DNA from: Campylobacterales bacterium
Lineage (GTDB): Bacteria > Campylobacterota > Campylobacteria > Campylobacterales > JAADDG01
Length of the DNA stretch: 7,869 bases
Assembly (NCBI GenBank): GCA_027009865.1
Contig: JALVCR010000255.1
Location: forward strand, 1 to 7,869
Direction of reading: 5' to 3'
The translations under genes and the position numbers were made by a program. Positions 1-6,636 of the stretch are shown here, in pieces (position 1 is the first letter of the stretch; each line of letters opens with the position of its first letter). The notes under the pieces were generated by a model, which was not told the DNA's origin, did no database searches, and worked only from the letters and a program-made list of their open reading frames with translations.

Positions 1-1626
1 GAGAATAAATACAAAGGCTCTTTCAATGCGGTTTTTCCTCTAAAAGTAAACCAGTTTCCAAATTTTGTCAAATCTCTTTTAAAAAAAGGGGAAAAATATG
101 GATACGGCTTGGAAGCTGGAAGCAAAGCCGAACTTTTTATAGCTATGGCTTACAATAATAAAAATGCTCCCATTACAGTAAACGGCTTTAAAGATGAAGA
201 GATGATAATTTTAGGCTTTATAGCCGCAAGAATGGGATACAATATAACGCTTACGATAGAGGGACTAAACGAGCTTGAGAGCATTATACAAACCGCAAAA
301 AAAAGCTCTAAAAACGCAACTTTGCCGAAAATAGGGCTTAGAATAAGACTCCATAGCTCCGGAATAGGGATATGGGCAAAAAGCGGGGGAATCAACTCTA
401 AATTTGGCTTAACCTCCACCGAGCTTGTAGCCGCAATAGAGAGGCTTAGAGAAGAGAATCTGCTTGATAATTTTACGATGATTCATTTTCATATAGGCTC
501 CCAGATTACGGAAATCACGCCTATGAAAAAGGCTTTAAGGGAAGCTGGAAACATATATGCGGATCTTAAAAAAATGGGAGCTGAAAACCTTCATGCAATC
601 AATATAGGCGGAGGGCTTGCGGTAGAGTATTCCCAGCATGAGGAGTATCATCAAAAAAACTACTCAATAAGAGAATTTGCAAACGATATCGTTTTTATGC
701 TTCAAATGATAGCGCAATCTAAGAAAGTGCAAGAACCAGATATCTTTATAGAGTCTGGAAGATTTATAGCCGCCTCTCATGCTATTTTAACAGCTCCCGT
801 ATTGGAGCTTTTCTCTCAAGAGTATCACGAAAGCTCCCTTAAATTAAAAGAGAACAATCCCCCTCTTATCACAGAGCTGTTTGAGCTTTATAAAACAATA
901 AATAAAAATACCGCTCTTGAGTATCTGCATGACAGTATAGATCATATGGAATCTCTTTTGACTCTTTTTGATCTTGGCTATATAGATTTAATAGACAGAT
1001 CAAATACCGAAATTTTAATACATTTAATTATAAAAAAGGCTATGAATCTTTTAAAAGACAAACCCTACAAAGAGCTTATCTCAATTCAAGAGAGAATTCA
1101 AGAGAGATATCTTATAAATTTTTCAATATTTCAAAGCCTGCCCGATTACTGGGGGCTTGGTCAAAATTTCCCGGTAATGCCGCTTGATAAACTTAACGAA
1201 ACTCCAGTAAGGTCTGCAAGCCTTTGGGATATAACATGCGATAGCGACGGAGAGATAGAGTTTAATATAAAAAAGCCTCTATTTTTGCATGATGTGGATA
1301 TAAAAAAAGAGGAGTATTTTTTGGGTTTTTTTCTTGTCGGAGCCTATCAAGAGATACTTGGAATGAAACACAATCTATTTACCCATCCTACCGAAGCTAC
1401 AATAGAGATAGATGAAAAAGGGTATAAAATTAAAAATATATTAGAATCTCAAAGTATTTATGATATATTAGAAGACCTTGATTACGATATGAAAGAGGTG
1501 GAAAGAAGGCTTAAAAATAATCTTGATGAGATTGAAAATTTAAGCGAAAAAGAGAGAGACATTATATTAGGTCAAATCTATCTCTTTTTAAACGATAATA
1601 CTTACCTAAAAACTGTGCAAAAATAG
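1..1626 (+). CDS. speA: Biosynthetic arginine decarboxylase, PLP-dependent (5' end outside window)
   Basis: Converts arginine to agmatine and CO2, the first step of the agmatine route to putrescine and spermidine; cytosolic. The frame is open from base 1, so the gene begins upstream; 541 residues are visible. E. coli SpeA has about 658 residues, so roughly 100 are missing. The methionine-like TTG at base 109 is internal and not the start: the residues before it carry the family motif PLKVNQ (window residues 13-18), whose Lys15 is the expected PLP Schiff-base lysine. Further family motifs in order are GLEAGSKAEL (35-44), HFHIGSQ (162-168), the glycine loop NIGGGL (201-206), the phosphate-binding ESGR (251-254) and the active-site TCDSDGEI (412-419), which holds the conserved Cys and Asp at the dimer interface. 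These motifs give the biosynthetic SpeA family rather than the inducible AdiA type or diaminopimelate decarboxylase. It is followed 8 bp later by cysE, probably cotranscribed. The promoter is not visible. Confidence 0.96.
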   Translation, partial: ENKYKGSFNAVFPLKVNQFPNFVKSLLKKGEKYGYGLEAGSKAELFIAMAYNNKNAPITVNGFKDEEMIILGFIAARMGYNITLTIEGLNELESIIQTAKKSSKNATLPKIGLRIRLHSSGIGIWAKSGGINSKFGLTSTELVAAIERLREENLLDNFTMIHFHIGSQITEITPMKKALREAGNIYADLKKMGAENLHAINIGGGLAVEYSQHEEYHQKNYSIREFANDIVFMLQMIAQSKKVQEPDIFIESGRFIAASHAILTAPVLELFSQEYHESSLKLKENNPPLITELFELYKTINKNTALEYLHDSIDHMESLLTLFDLGYIDLIDRSNTEILIHLIIKKAMNLLKDKPYKELISIQERIQERYLINFSIFQSLPDYWGLGQNFPVMPLDKLNETPVRSASLWDITCDSDGEIEFNIKKPLFLHDVDIKKEEYFLGFFLVGAYQEILGMKHNLFTHPTEATIEIDEKGYKIKNILESQSIYDILEDLDYDMKEVERRLKNNLDEIENLSEKERDIILGQIYLFLNDNTYLKTVQK

Positions 1627-1629
1627 GGG
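1625..1629 (+). promoter_or_regulatory. Ribosome binding site of cysE, overlapping the speA stop
   Basis: AGGGG overlaps the speA stop codon TAG and lies 5 bp before the ATG at 1635. It sits on top of an alternative GTG at 1629, which would have no site of its own. It therefore decides the cysE start in favour of 1635 and suggests that ribosomes finishing speA can reload for cysE. Confidence 0.7.
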
Positions 1630-1634
1630 TGATA

Positions 1635-2348
1635 ATGGGTCTTCGCTCTTTATATGAGATAATAAAACAGGATTTAAGGACTCCTTGGAGAAACGATCCG
1701 GCCATTAGATATAAGCTTGAACTTTTGTTTAACTATCCCGGCGTATGGGCTCTTATAAACTATAGAATAGCAAACAGACTATATAAAAGAGGCTGGAAGC
1801 TGATTGCCAGAATCATAATGGGAATAACGCAGATTATAACAAATGTGGACATACATCCTGCCGCTACGATAGGAAGAAGAGTCTTTATAGACCATGCCAC
1901 GGGAGTTGTAATAGGAGAAACAGCCGTTGTGGAAGATGATGTTTTAATCTATCAAGGAGTAACATTAGGGGGAGTTAGTTTAGATAGGGGAGTAAAAAGG
2001 CACCCTACCGTAAGAAGAGGAGCGGTAATTGGAGGAGGAGCGAAAGTTTTAGGAAATATAGAGATAGGAGAGAATGCAAGAATCGGGGCAAACTCGGTAG
2101 TTATCAAATCTGTTCCTCCAAATTGCACAGCTGTCGGAATTCCGGCAAGAGTAATAAGCAAAGGTAAAGATAAAGAGCAATTAAGCCACAATAAAATACC
2201 GGATATAAATAAACAGCTCTTTTTATATCTTGCAAAAAGAATCGAGATATTGGAAAACGCTATTATCAATCATGATGAAAATATTATTATAGAAAAAGAT
2301 AAAGAGTTAGAAAAGCTTTACGAGAAGTATCTATCCACCATGAAATGA
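1635..2348 (+). CDS. cysE: Serine O-acetyltransferase, short type
   Basis: Transfers acetyl from acetyl-CoA to serine, giving O-acetylserine for cysteine synthesis; cytosolic, normally a trimer or dimer of trimers. The product has 237 residues from the ATG chosen by the AGGGG site; a GTG 6 bp earlier would add two. The N-terminal helical part (about 1-65) is shorter than in the 273-residue E. coli enzyme. The left-handed beta-helix of hexapeptide repeats covers about 70-172. By comparison with E. coli (Asp143, His158), the catalytic pair is Asp72 in DIHPAA and His87 in DHATG. GETA (94-97), the loop TLGGVS (110-115), RHP (122-124) and the terminal VGIPARV (167-173) also fit. The last 60 residues are a charged helix, possibly a coiled coil, ending in STMK. 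There is no terminal isoleucine of the kind that docks E. coli CysE into CysK, so the classic cysteine synthase complex may not form. Its stop overlaps the next gene's start (ATGA). Confidence 0.94.
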   Translation: MGLRSLYEIIKQDLRTPWRNDPAIRYKLELLFNYPGVWALINYRIANRLYKRGWKLIARIIMGITQIITNVDIHPAATIGRRVFIDHATGVVIGETAVVEDDVLIYQGVTLGGVSLDRGVKRHPTVRRGAVIGGGAKVLGNIEIGENARIGANSVVIKSVPPNCTAVGIPARVISKGKDKEQLSHNKIPDINKQLFLYLAKRIEILENAIINHDENIIIEKDKELEKLYEKYLSTMK

Positions 2349-2932
2349 AAAAACTCTCTCTTTTTTTAATTATTCTTTTGTCAGGATGCAGTGTAAAATA
2401 TAAAACAGTAGTAAAAATAGAAAACAAAGAGATAAAACCGATTAAAATAACCAAAAAAGAGCAAAAAAAGATAAAAAAACTCTATCTTATGCTTTTAAAC
2501 TTGGATAAAACGGTAGATAAAAAAGAGGCTTATTCCCTATCTAAGATAGCTGTTTTATATCCTATACATCTGGCAAAAAAATATTGTTTAGTCTATCCTC
2601 CAAATTTTCACAATTTCTTAGTTAATATAAATTTGAGAAAAAAGGGGCTTTGTTATCAGTGGGTTGAAGATATGATGAATTTTATAAGATGCAAAAAGTT
2701 TAAAACTTTAGTTTTTCATTGGGGAGTAGCAAACAGAGGCAAATTAAATGAACATAACGTAATTGTTGTAACCGCTAAAAACAAACCGTTTAAAAGCGGA
2801 ATTATTCTGGATGCGTGGAGGAATTCTGGAAATTTATATTTTAATTACCTAAAAGAGGAAAAAAAGTATAAATTTATGGAATGGAAACAAAAAAGCAAAA
2901 TTATCTCATCTTCTTACGGCTGTATTCCATAA
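2345..2932 (+). CDS. Small lipoprotein with possible Cys-His-Asp (transglutaminase/papain-like) domain
   Basis: The product has 195 residues and no function I can name with certainty. The N-terminus is a lipoprotein signal: MKK, a hydrophobic stretch and the lipobox LLSGC with acylated Cys15, so the mature protein is membrane-anchored and faces the periplasm. Residues 20-60 are very lysine-rich. The C-terminal half contains GLCYQWVEDM (Cys103), FHWGVANRG (His125), NEHN (His137), and GIILDAWRNSG (Asp156, Trp158). Cys at a helix start, then His, then Asp is the order of a papain/transglutaminase-like triad, and I half recall a conserved proteobacterial family with this EHN...LD-W-RNSG pattern; the enzyme call is inference. 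The ATG overlaps the cysE stop as ATGA, and no good ribosome site precedes it, so translation is probably coupled to cysE. Its last 19 bp overlap the tail of the convergent minus-strand gene. Confidence 0.82.
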   Translation: MKKLSLFLIILLSGCSVKYKTVVKIENKEIKPIKITKKEQKKIKKLYLMLLNLDKTVDKKEAYSLSKIAVLYPIHLAKKYCLVYPPNFHNFLVNINLRKKGLCYQWVEDMMNFIRCKKFKTLVFHWGVANRGKLNEHNVIVVTAKNKPFKSGIILDAWRNSGNLYFNYLKEEKKYKFMEWKQKSKIISSSYGCIP

Positions 2933-4239
2933 TTTCTCGCAAGTTTTTCAAACTCTTCACTTTGAATAAACTTCTCTATTACTTCTTCTCTGCTAACGCC
3001 TTTATCTTCAATCTCTCTCATCCAATAGTTATACCCCTTTACATCTGGATTTCTGCTCAAAACAGTGTTGTAAAGCCTTTTTAAAAACTCCTCATTATTC
3101 ACATTTTGCTTTTTAAACTCTTCACTTGTAAAAAAATATTTAATTACGTCTCTTGCTCTCTCTCCGTTTAAAAAAGCTTCTTTCCAATATTTAAACCCGC
3201 TTTCATCAGGCTCTCTTTTTAAAATATCCTTATATAATCTCTCTATAAACTCATCCAAAGCGCTTTTTGGTTTTGGAATTTTTACGGGAGAGTAGATGGA
3301 AAACTCTCTATTTGTTAAAATAAAAACAAAATTATTATAAAACTTTATATCTTTAATAACTCCGCGCCCTAAATTCTTCTCAAAAATATCTCTTATATTT
3401 TCCAAATTGGATATATCTTTTATCTGTAAACTCTCTCCATTAGCAATAAACATCTTTTTATCTTCAACATCTTTTAAAACTCCCTTTATTTGAATCTGCT
3501 TTACTAAAGAAGGTTCTAAAGGATTGCTTAAATCAACGATATCTACTATATTATCATGTTGCAAATATGCAAAATTCAAATCAAATTTTAAACTTTCTAT
3601 TTTGGAAAATCCCTCCTTTACCGTATAAAAACCTATAGCTTTAGGATTAACCGGATCAATAATTGAAATAACTTCAAATCCTTCCATACTCTTTTTAAGT
3701 ATATAAGAAGAAGAAAATAAAATATTTGAAAAATTTCTATTCTTAGCTTTATCTAAAATTCTTGGCTCATAACGCCTTTTTATAGAAACCGGCAAAAAAT
3801 TTCCAGCCAAATTGGAAACACTATAATTTACATATAAAATATCTTTTATTTCAGCCAAATATAATCTTAAAGGATTATAAATATTAAGATCTTTTGGAAA
3901 TTTAAAACATTCTATAAAAACAGGTTTTGAAGGTTTGAAAAAATCAACTACCTCTATTCCAGTATTATGCAAAATATATCCATATTTATCATTTGTTACC
4001 ACAAAATCTATTGTATGTTTGCATCTAAAAATCTTATATCTGCTCTTTCTAACCCTCTCTATCATATCTATAACGCTAATTTCTTCATCCGTATCCAAAA
4101 AAACATATATATCACTCAGCCTGATACGATTAAAATTTCCTTCTAATTCATATAAAGAGTAAAGATTTTTTATCTCAAATCCTAAAACTAAAGAATTAAG
4201 AAAAACCATTAAAGACAGATAATGCAATAACTTTTTCAT
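2914..4239 (-). CDS. Exported LVIVD beta-propeller-like protein with two C-terminal DUF4214 repeats
   Basis: The product has 441 residues. Residues 1-20 form a signal peptide (MKK, hydrophobic core, cleavage probably near VLG-F), so it is exported. About 75-320 holds repeats of the pattern hydrophobic-V-D-x-x-x-P-x-x-P, characteristic of LVIVD propeller blades: GIEVVDFFKPSKPVF (94-108), FEVISIIDPVNPKAIG (188-203), VDIVDLSNPLEPSLV (232-246) and a weaker LQIKDISNLENI (271-282). After a proline linker (321-327) come two tandem copies of a helical unit, about 329-377 and 382-432. Each runs EF-(I/L)-x-RLY, then a P-D-x-x-G-(F/Y)-x-YW core, and ends SEEF. This is DUF4214, usually found in surface or secreted proteins. 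A weak -10 lies upstream, and the ribosome site before ATG is poor. The 3' end overlaps the lipoprotein gene by 19 bp. The role is unknown; a surface or periplasmic binding protein is a guess. Confidence 0.85.
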   Translation of the reverse strand: MKKLLHYLSLMVFLNSLVLGFEIKNLYSLYELEGNFNRIRLSDIYVFLDTDEEISVIDMIERVRKSRYKIFRCKHTIDFVVTNDKYGYILHNTGIEVVDFFKPSKPVFIECFKFPKDLNIYNPLRLYLAEIKDILYVNYSVSNLAGNFLPVSIKRRYEPRILDKAKNRNFSNILFSSSYILKKSMEGFEVISIIDPVNPKAIGFYTVKEGFSKIESLKFDLNFAYLQHDNIVDIVDLSNPLEPSLVKQIQIKGVLKDVEDKKMFIANGESLQIKDISNLENIRDIFEKNLGRGVIKDIKFYNNFVFILTNREFSIYSPVKIPKPKSALDEFIERLYKDILKREPDESGFKYWKEAFLNGERARDVIKYFFTSEEFKKQNVNNEEFLKRLYNTVLSRNPDVKGYNYWMREIEDKGVSREEVIEKFIQSEEFEKLARNYGIQP

Positions 4240-4269
4240 AGGAAATCTTTACATAATAATTTCATATTC

Positions 4270-4275
4270 ATTTTA
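4270..4275 (-). promoter_or_regulatory. Possible -10 element for the propeller/DUF4214 gene
   Basis: On the minus strand this reads TAAAAT after a T-rich run, 30 bp before the start codon. There is no TG extension, unlike the other promoters here. The rest of the 145-bp gap (4240-4384) is AT-rich and holds a second TATAAA-like match near 4325-4330 on the minus strand, but no credible terminator hairpin or gene. Confidence 0.35.
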
Positions 4276-4384
4276 TCTAAAAAAGTATAAAAAAAATTAA
4301 TCCCATAAAATAAGATAAAATTTTTTATACTAAATTAAATAAAAGAATATCTTCATTGCTAAATCGACATAAGAAGAAAAAAAT

Positions 4385-4744
4385 TTATTTTATATTATTT
4401 AAATTTAAATTAGGAACCAAAGGTTTTTTAGATTTTACGTTGGAATAATTTCTCTCAAGGTAATCTAAAATAGTATTTTCCGTTTTTTTATCCAACTGCC
4501 ATAAACCTACATTGGATTGCATCCATCGAATTAACTTCAACCAGTCTTTTCTATTTCTTTGTTTTTCTATAATTAAATTAGCAGTATGACAAGTGAGACA
4601 ATTCTCAACTACCGCATCCAAGCCTTTATCAACAACAAGCATTGTAGCAGGATCTATCTCTTTTTCTTTAGCCTCTAAACTTATAATCAAAAACAAAATA
4701 TTAAAAACTGTAAATATTTTTTTATATTTTTTAATAAAAAACAA
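4385..4744 (-). CDS. Periplasmic monohaem cytochrome c, SorB-like
   Basis: A small electron carrier of 119 residues. Residues 1-25 form a signal peptide (lysine-rich start, hydrophobic 10-22, likely cleavage after LEA), placing it in the periplasm. There is one haem attachment site, CLTCH (Cys49, Cys52, His53), and Met75 in the RWMQ motif is the likely sixth ligand. The pattern DPATMLVVDKG, ENCLTCHTANLI, RKDWLKLIRWMQ, GLW, then TILDYLERNY matches the small cytochrome subunits that accept electrons from sulfite dehydrogenase-type molybdoenzymes (SorB; Cj0004c in Campylobacter jejuni). No molybdoenzyme gene lies beside it here, so the physiological donor is unknown. The start is TTG, supported by a near-perfect AAGGAG site 6 bp upstream and by the signal peptide beginning there. 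It has its own predicted promoter 78 bp downstream of dnaJ, so it is probably a separate unit. Confidence 0.9.
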   Translation of the reverse strand: MFFIKKYKKIFTVFNILFLIISLEAKEKEIDPATMLVVDKGLDAVVENCLTCHTANLIIEKQRNRKDWLKLIRWMQSNVGLWQLDKKTENTILDYLERNYSNVKSKKPLVPNLNLNNIK

Positions 4745-4750
4745 TCTTAT

Positions 4751-4756
4751 CTCCTT
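4751..4756 (-). promoter_or_regulatory. Ribosome binding site of the cytochrome c gene
   Basis: Minus-strand AAGGAG lies 6 bp before TTG at 4744. It fixes the non-ATG start; the next in-frame ATG (Met35) would remove the whole signal peptide. Confidence 0.8.
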
Positions 4757-4773
4757 TTTTGGACAAAAAAACT

Positions 4774-4782
4774 ATTCTATCA
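4774..4782 (-). promoter_or_regulatory. Extended -10 promoter of the cytochrome c gene
   Basis: Minus-strand TGATAGAAT (TGn plus TAGAAT) preceded by a T-rich run. Transcription would start near 4767, giving a leader of about 23 nt that contains the AAGGAG site. It closely resembles the predicted dnaJ promoter. Confidence 0.55.
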
Positions 4783-4822
4783 TAACTTATCTAAAAAAAT
4801 AATAGATTTTCTTTATAAAAAA

Positions 4823-5959
4823 TTAACTAAACCACTTTTTTATTTTTTCAAAAGTGCCTTCAAACTTTTTCTGATGAGGAACACTCTCAAATCCAAATGA
4901 TTCTTGAAGTTCATATAAAAGCTCTCTTTGTTCATCATTTAATTTAGTTGGATAAATTATTTTAACTTGAGCTATCAAATCCCCCCTCTTTTTTGTATGA
5001 ACGTTTGGAATTCCCTTATTTCTAAAAATAAATTGCTGTTTATCTTTGACGCCTATTGGAAGTTCCAAAGTCTCTTTACCCCATGGAGTTGGAATCTGAA
5101 TCTTCTCTCCTAATGCAGCTTGCGTAAAAAATACGGGAACTTCAATATAAATATCGTCTTCATGTCTTATAAAAAGCTCATCCTCTTTTACATGAATTAC
5201 AATATAAAGATCTCCTCTTCTTCCAGCCTCATCTATATTTCCTTTGCCGCTTACTCTTATTCTGTTGCCCTCATCTATTCCTTCCGGAATATCTATCTCT
5301 ATTGTGTCTTTTTTTACAAGATAGCCTTTCCCTTCGCAAGTTAGACACTTTTTAACCACAATCTGCCCGGTTCCGTCACATTTTGGACAGGTTTGAGAAA
5401 ATGTCATAAATCCTTGTCTATACTGAACCTGCCCTCTTCCCATACACTCATCGCAAGTTTGAAGCTCTCTGTTTTCAGCTCCCGTTCCGCCGCACTCCTT
5501 ACAGGCTACTTTATACTCAAACTCAACCTCTTTTTTACAACCAAAAGCAGCCTCGTCAAAATCCAAAACTATATCAACTTCGGCATCGAGGGGATATTTT
5601 CTTCTTTTTCTCGTAAATCCTCCAAATCCTCCAAAACCGCCAAATCCGGCTCCAAATACCGACTCGAAAATTGAATTTAAATCATTCATTATATCTTCGG
5701 TATTCATCTCAGAATAGTGCCTAAAACCTTGACTATCCAGTCCCTCTTTGCCGTATCTATCGTAAATTGCTCTTTTTTCTTCGTCGCTTAAAACCTGATA
5801 GGCTTCATTTATCATTTTAAATTTTTCTTCAGCCTCTTTATCTCCAGGATTTCTGTCGGGATGATATTTCAAAGCAAGTTTTCTATAAGCTTTCTTTATC
5901 TCTTCAAATGAAGCGTCTCTTGAAATTTCCAAAATCTCGTAATAATCAAAATCTACCAT
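4823..5959 (-). CDS. dnaJ: Chaperone DnaJ (type I Hsp40)
   Basis: DnaK co-chaperone: it binds unfolded proteins, passes them to DnaK and stimulates DnaK ATP hydrolysis; cytosolic. All type I parts are present in the 378 residues. The J domain (about 5-70) has the HPD triad at 33-35. A glycine/phenylalanine region of GFG repeats covers 103-115. The zinc domain has four CxxCxGxG repeats: CKECGGTG (153), CDECMGRG (169), CPKCDGTG (191) and CLTCEGKG (205). The substrate-binding and dimerisation domains follow to the end, including DLYIVIHV, ALGEKIQIPT and KGIP. The length is normal. The ATG is preceded by GAGG with a short 3-bp spacer. It is divergent from recR, and an extended -10 sits between them. 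No CIRCE (HrcA) inverted repeat is visible upstream, so heat control, if any, is by other means. Confidence 0.98.
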   Translation of the reverse strand: MVDFDYYEILEISRDASFEEIKKAYRKLALKYHPDRNPGDKEAEEKFKMINEAYQVLSDEEKRAIYDRYGKEGLDSQGFRHYSEMNTEDIMNDLNSIFESVFGAGFGGFGGFGGFTRKRRKYPLDAEVDIVLDFDEAAFGCKKEVEFEYKVACKECGGTGAENRELQTCDECMGRGQVQYRQGFMTFSQTCPKCDGTGQIVVKKCLTCEGKGYLVKKDTIEIDIPEGIDEGNRIRVSGKGNIDEAGRRGDLYIVIHVKEDELFIRHEDDIYIEVPVFFTQAALGEKIQIPTPWGKETLELPIGVKDKQQFIFRNKGIPNVHTKKRGDLIAQVKIIYPTKLNDEQRELLYELQESFGFESVPHQKKFEGTFEKIKKWFS

Positions 5960-5990
5960 CGCCCTCTTCTTGTTTATTAAATTTTGATTG

Positions 5991-5999
5991 ATTCTACCA
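5991..5999 (-). promoter_or_regulatory. Extended -10 promoter of dnaJ
   Basis: Minus-strand TGGTAGAAT (TGn plus TAGAAT) behind an A/T-rich run. The start would be near 5984, with a leader of about 25 nt ending in the GAGG site. It is back-to-back with the recR promoter in the 85-bp divergent region (5960-6044). Confidence 0.55.
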
Positions 6000-6031
6000 A
6001 AAAAAATTTTTATTTTTAATTAATATAAGTG

Positions 6032-6037
6032 TATAAT
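6032..6037 (+). promoter_or_regulatory. Consensus -10 (TATAAT) of recR, almost touching the start codon
   Basis: A perfect TATAAT ends 7 bp before the ATG at 6045, with T-rich DNA upstream and no clear -35. The usual spacing would put the transcript start at about 6043-6045, leaving no leader for the first ATG. Confidence 0.6.
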
Positions 6038-6044
6038 TGAGCTT

Positions 6045-6617
6045 ATGAAAAAGATGAAACTCGAAAAATTGGAAAATTTAATAGAGGCTCTCTCTTGTTT
6101 GCCCTCCGTTGGCAGAAAATCGGCAAGAAGATACGCTTTTTATATGATACTAAAAGACTCTTTTTCCGCTATGAAAATCGCCCATGCTATAGAAGATGCC
6201 GTAATGAATATCAAAAGATGCGCCAAATGCGGCAATCTTAGCGAACATGAGCTATGCGATATATGTTCTGATGAATCAAGAGAGATAGAAAAGCTATGTA
6301 TAGTCGATAACGTAAAAGATATTTTTGTTTTGGAAGAGAATACCGAATTTGATGGAAGATATTTTGTATTTGAAAATTTAGAAGAAGAGTCTTTAAAAAA
6401 GCTTGAAGAGATGGTAGATGAAGGGGTAAAAGAGATAATTTTCGCTCTAACCCCGTCTCTTTCAAACGATGCTTTAATGCTATTTATAGAAGATAAGTTA
6501 AAAGATAAAAATCTAACCTTTACAAAAATTGCTCAAGGCGTTCCAACGGGAGTTAATTTAGAAAACGTGGATATGCTATCTTTATCAAAAGCTCTCTCTC
6601 AAAGAGTAAAAATATAA
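6045..6617 (+). CDS. recR: Recombination mediator RecR
   Basis: Acts in RecFOR-type (in this phylum usually RecOR) loading of RecA at gaps in damaged DNA; cytosolic, ring- or clamp-forming. The 190-residue product has a helix-hairpin-helix (about 8-33, with LPSVGRKSARR), a four-cysteine zinc site (Cys59, Cys62, Cys71, Cys74) and a Toprim-type domain from about 80 (LCIVDNVKDIFVLE onward). It ends with the family motif QGVPTGVNLENVDMLSL (164-180). It is shorter than the usual 200 residues because the GG-LSPLDGIGP segment expected after GRYFV (105-109) is replaced by a short acidic stretch (FENLEEESL). The start at 6045 encodes MKKMK; a second in-frame ATG at 6054 is a real alternative, because the predicted transcript start lies at the first ATG. 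No terminator hairpin follows. Confidence 0.95.
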   Translation: MKKMKLEKLENLIEALSCLPSVGRKSARRYAFYMILKDSFSAMKIAHAIEDAVMNIKRCAKCGNLSEHELCDICSDESREIEKLCIVDNVKDIFVLEENTEFDGRYFVFENLEEESLKKLEEMVDEGVKEIIFALTPSLSNDALMLFIEDKLKDKNLTFTKIAQGVPTGVNLENVDMLSLSKALSQRVKI

Positions 6618-6636
6618 AATAAAATTAGATATTTTT

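Noticed and set aside
1952..2269. Minus-strand open frame of 105 codons opposite cysE.
   Set aside because: It is a shadow of the hexapeptide-repeat coding region, with no recognisable protein features beyond those produced by reading the repeat in reverse.
2881..3084. Plus-strand open frame of 67 codons across the end of the lipoprotein gene.
   Set aside because: It is antisense to the well-supported DUF4214 coding region, shows no family signal and has no ribosome site.
4345..4384. Imperfect CTTCTTAT/ATGAAG hairpin after the cytochrome stop, considered as an intrinsic terminator.
   Set aside because: The stem is short, mismatched and AT-rich, with a long loop and an interrupted T run.
4789..4807. 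Small hairpin ATCTA/TAGAT between the cytochrome gene and dnaJ, considered as the dnaJ terminator.
   Set aside because: It has five AT-rich base pairs, and the T run follows it only on the plus strand, which is the wrong direction for dnaJ.
4981..4986. A run of six C (six G on the coding strand) inside dnaJ, considered as a phase-variation tract.
   Set aside because: Known Campylobacter contingency tracts are usually eight or more bases. This one lies in an essential-type gene and the reading frame is intact.
5960..6044. Search for a CIRCE or other heat-shock operator in the dnaJ/recR divergent region.
   Set aside because: No TTAGCACTC-type inverted repeat is present; only AT-rich palindromes such as TTAATTAA (6016-6023), expected by chance at this composition.
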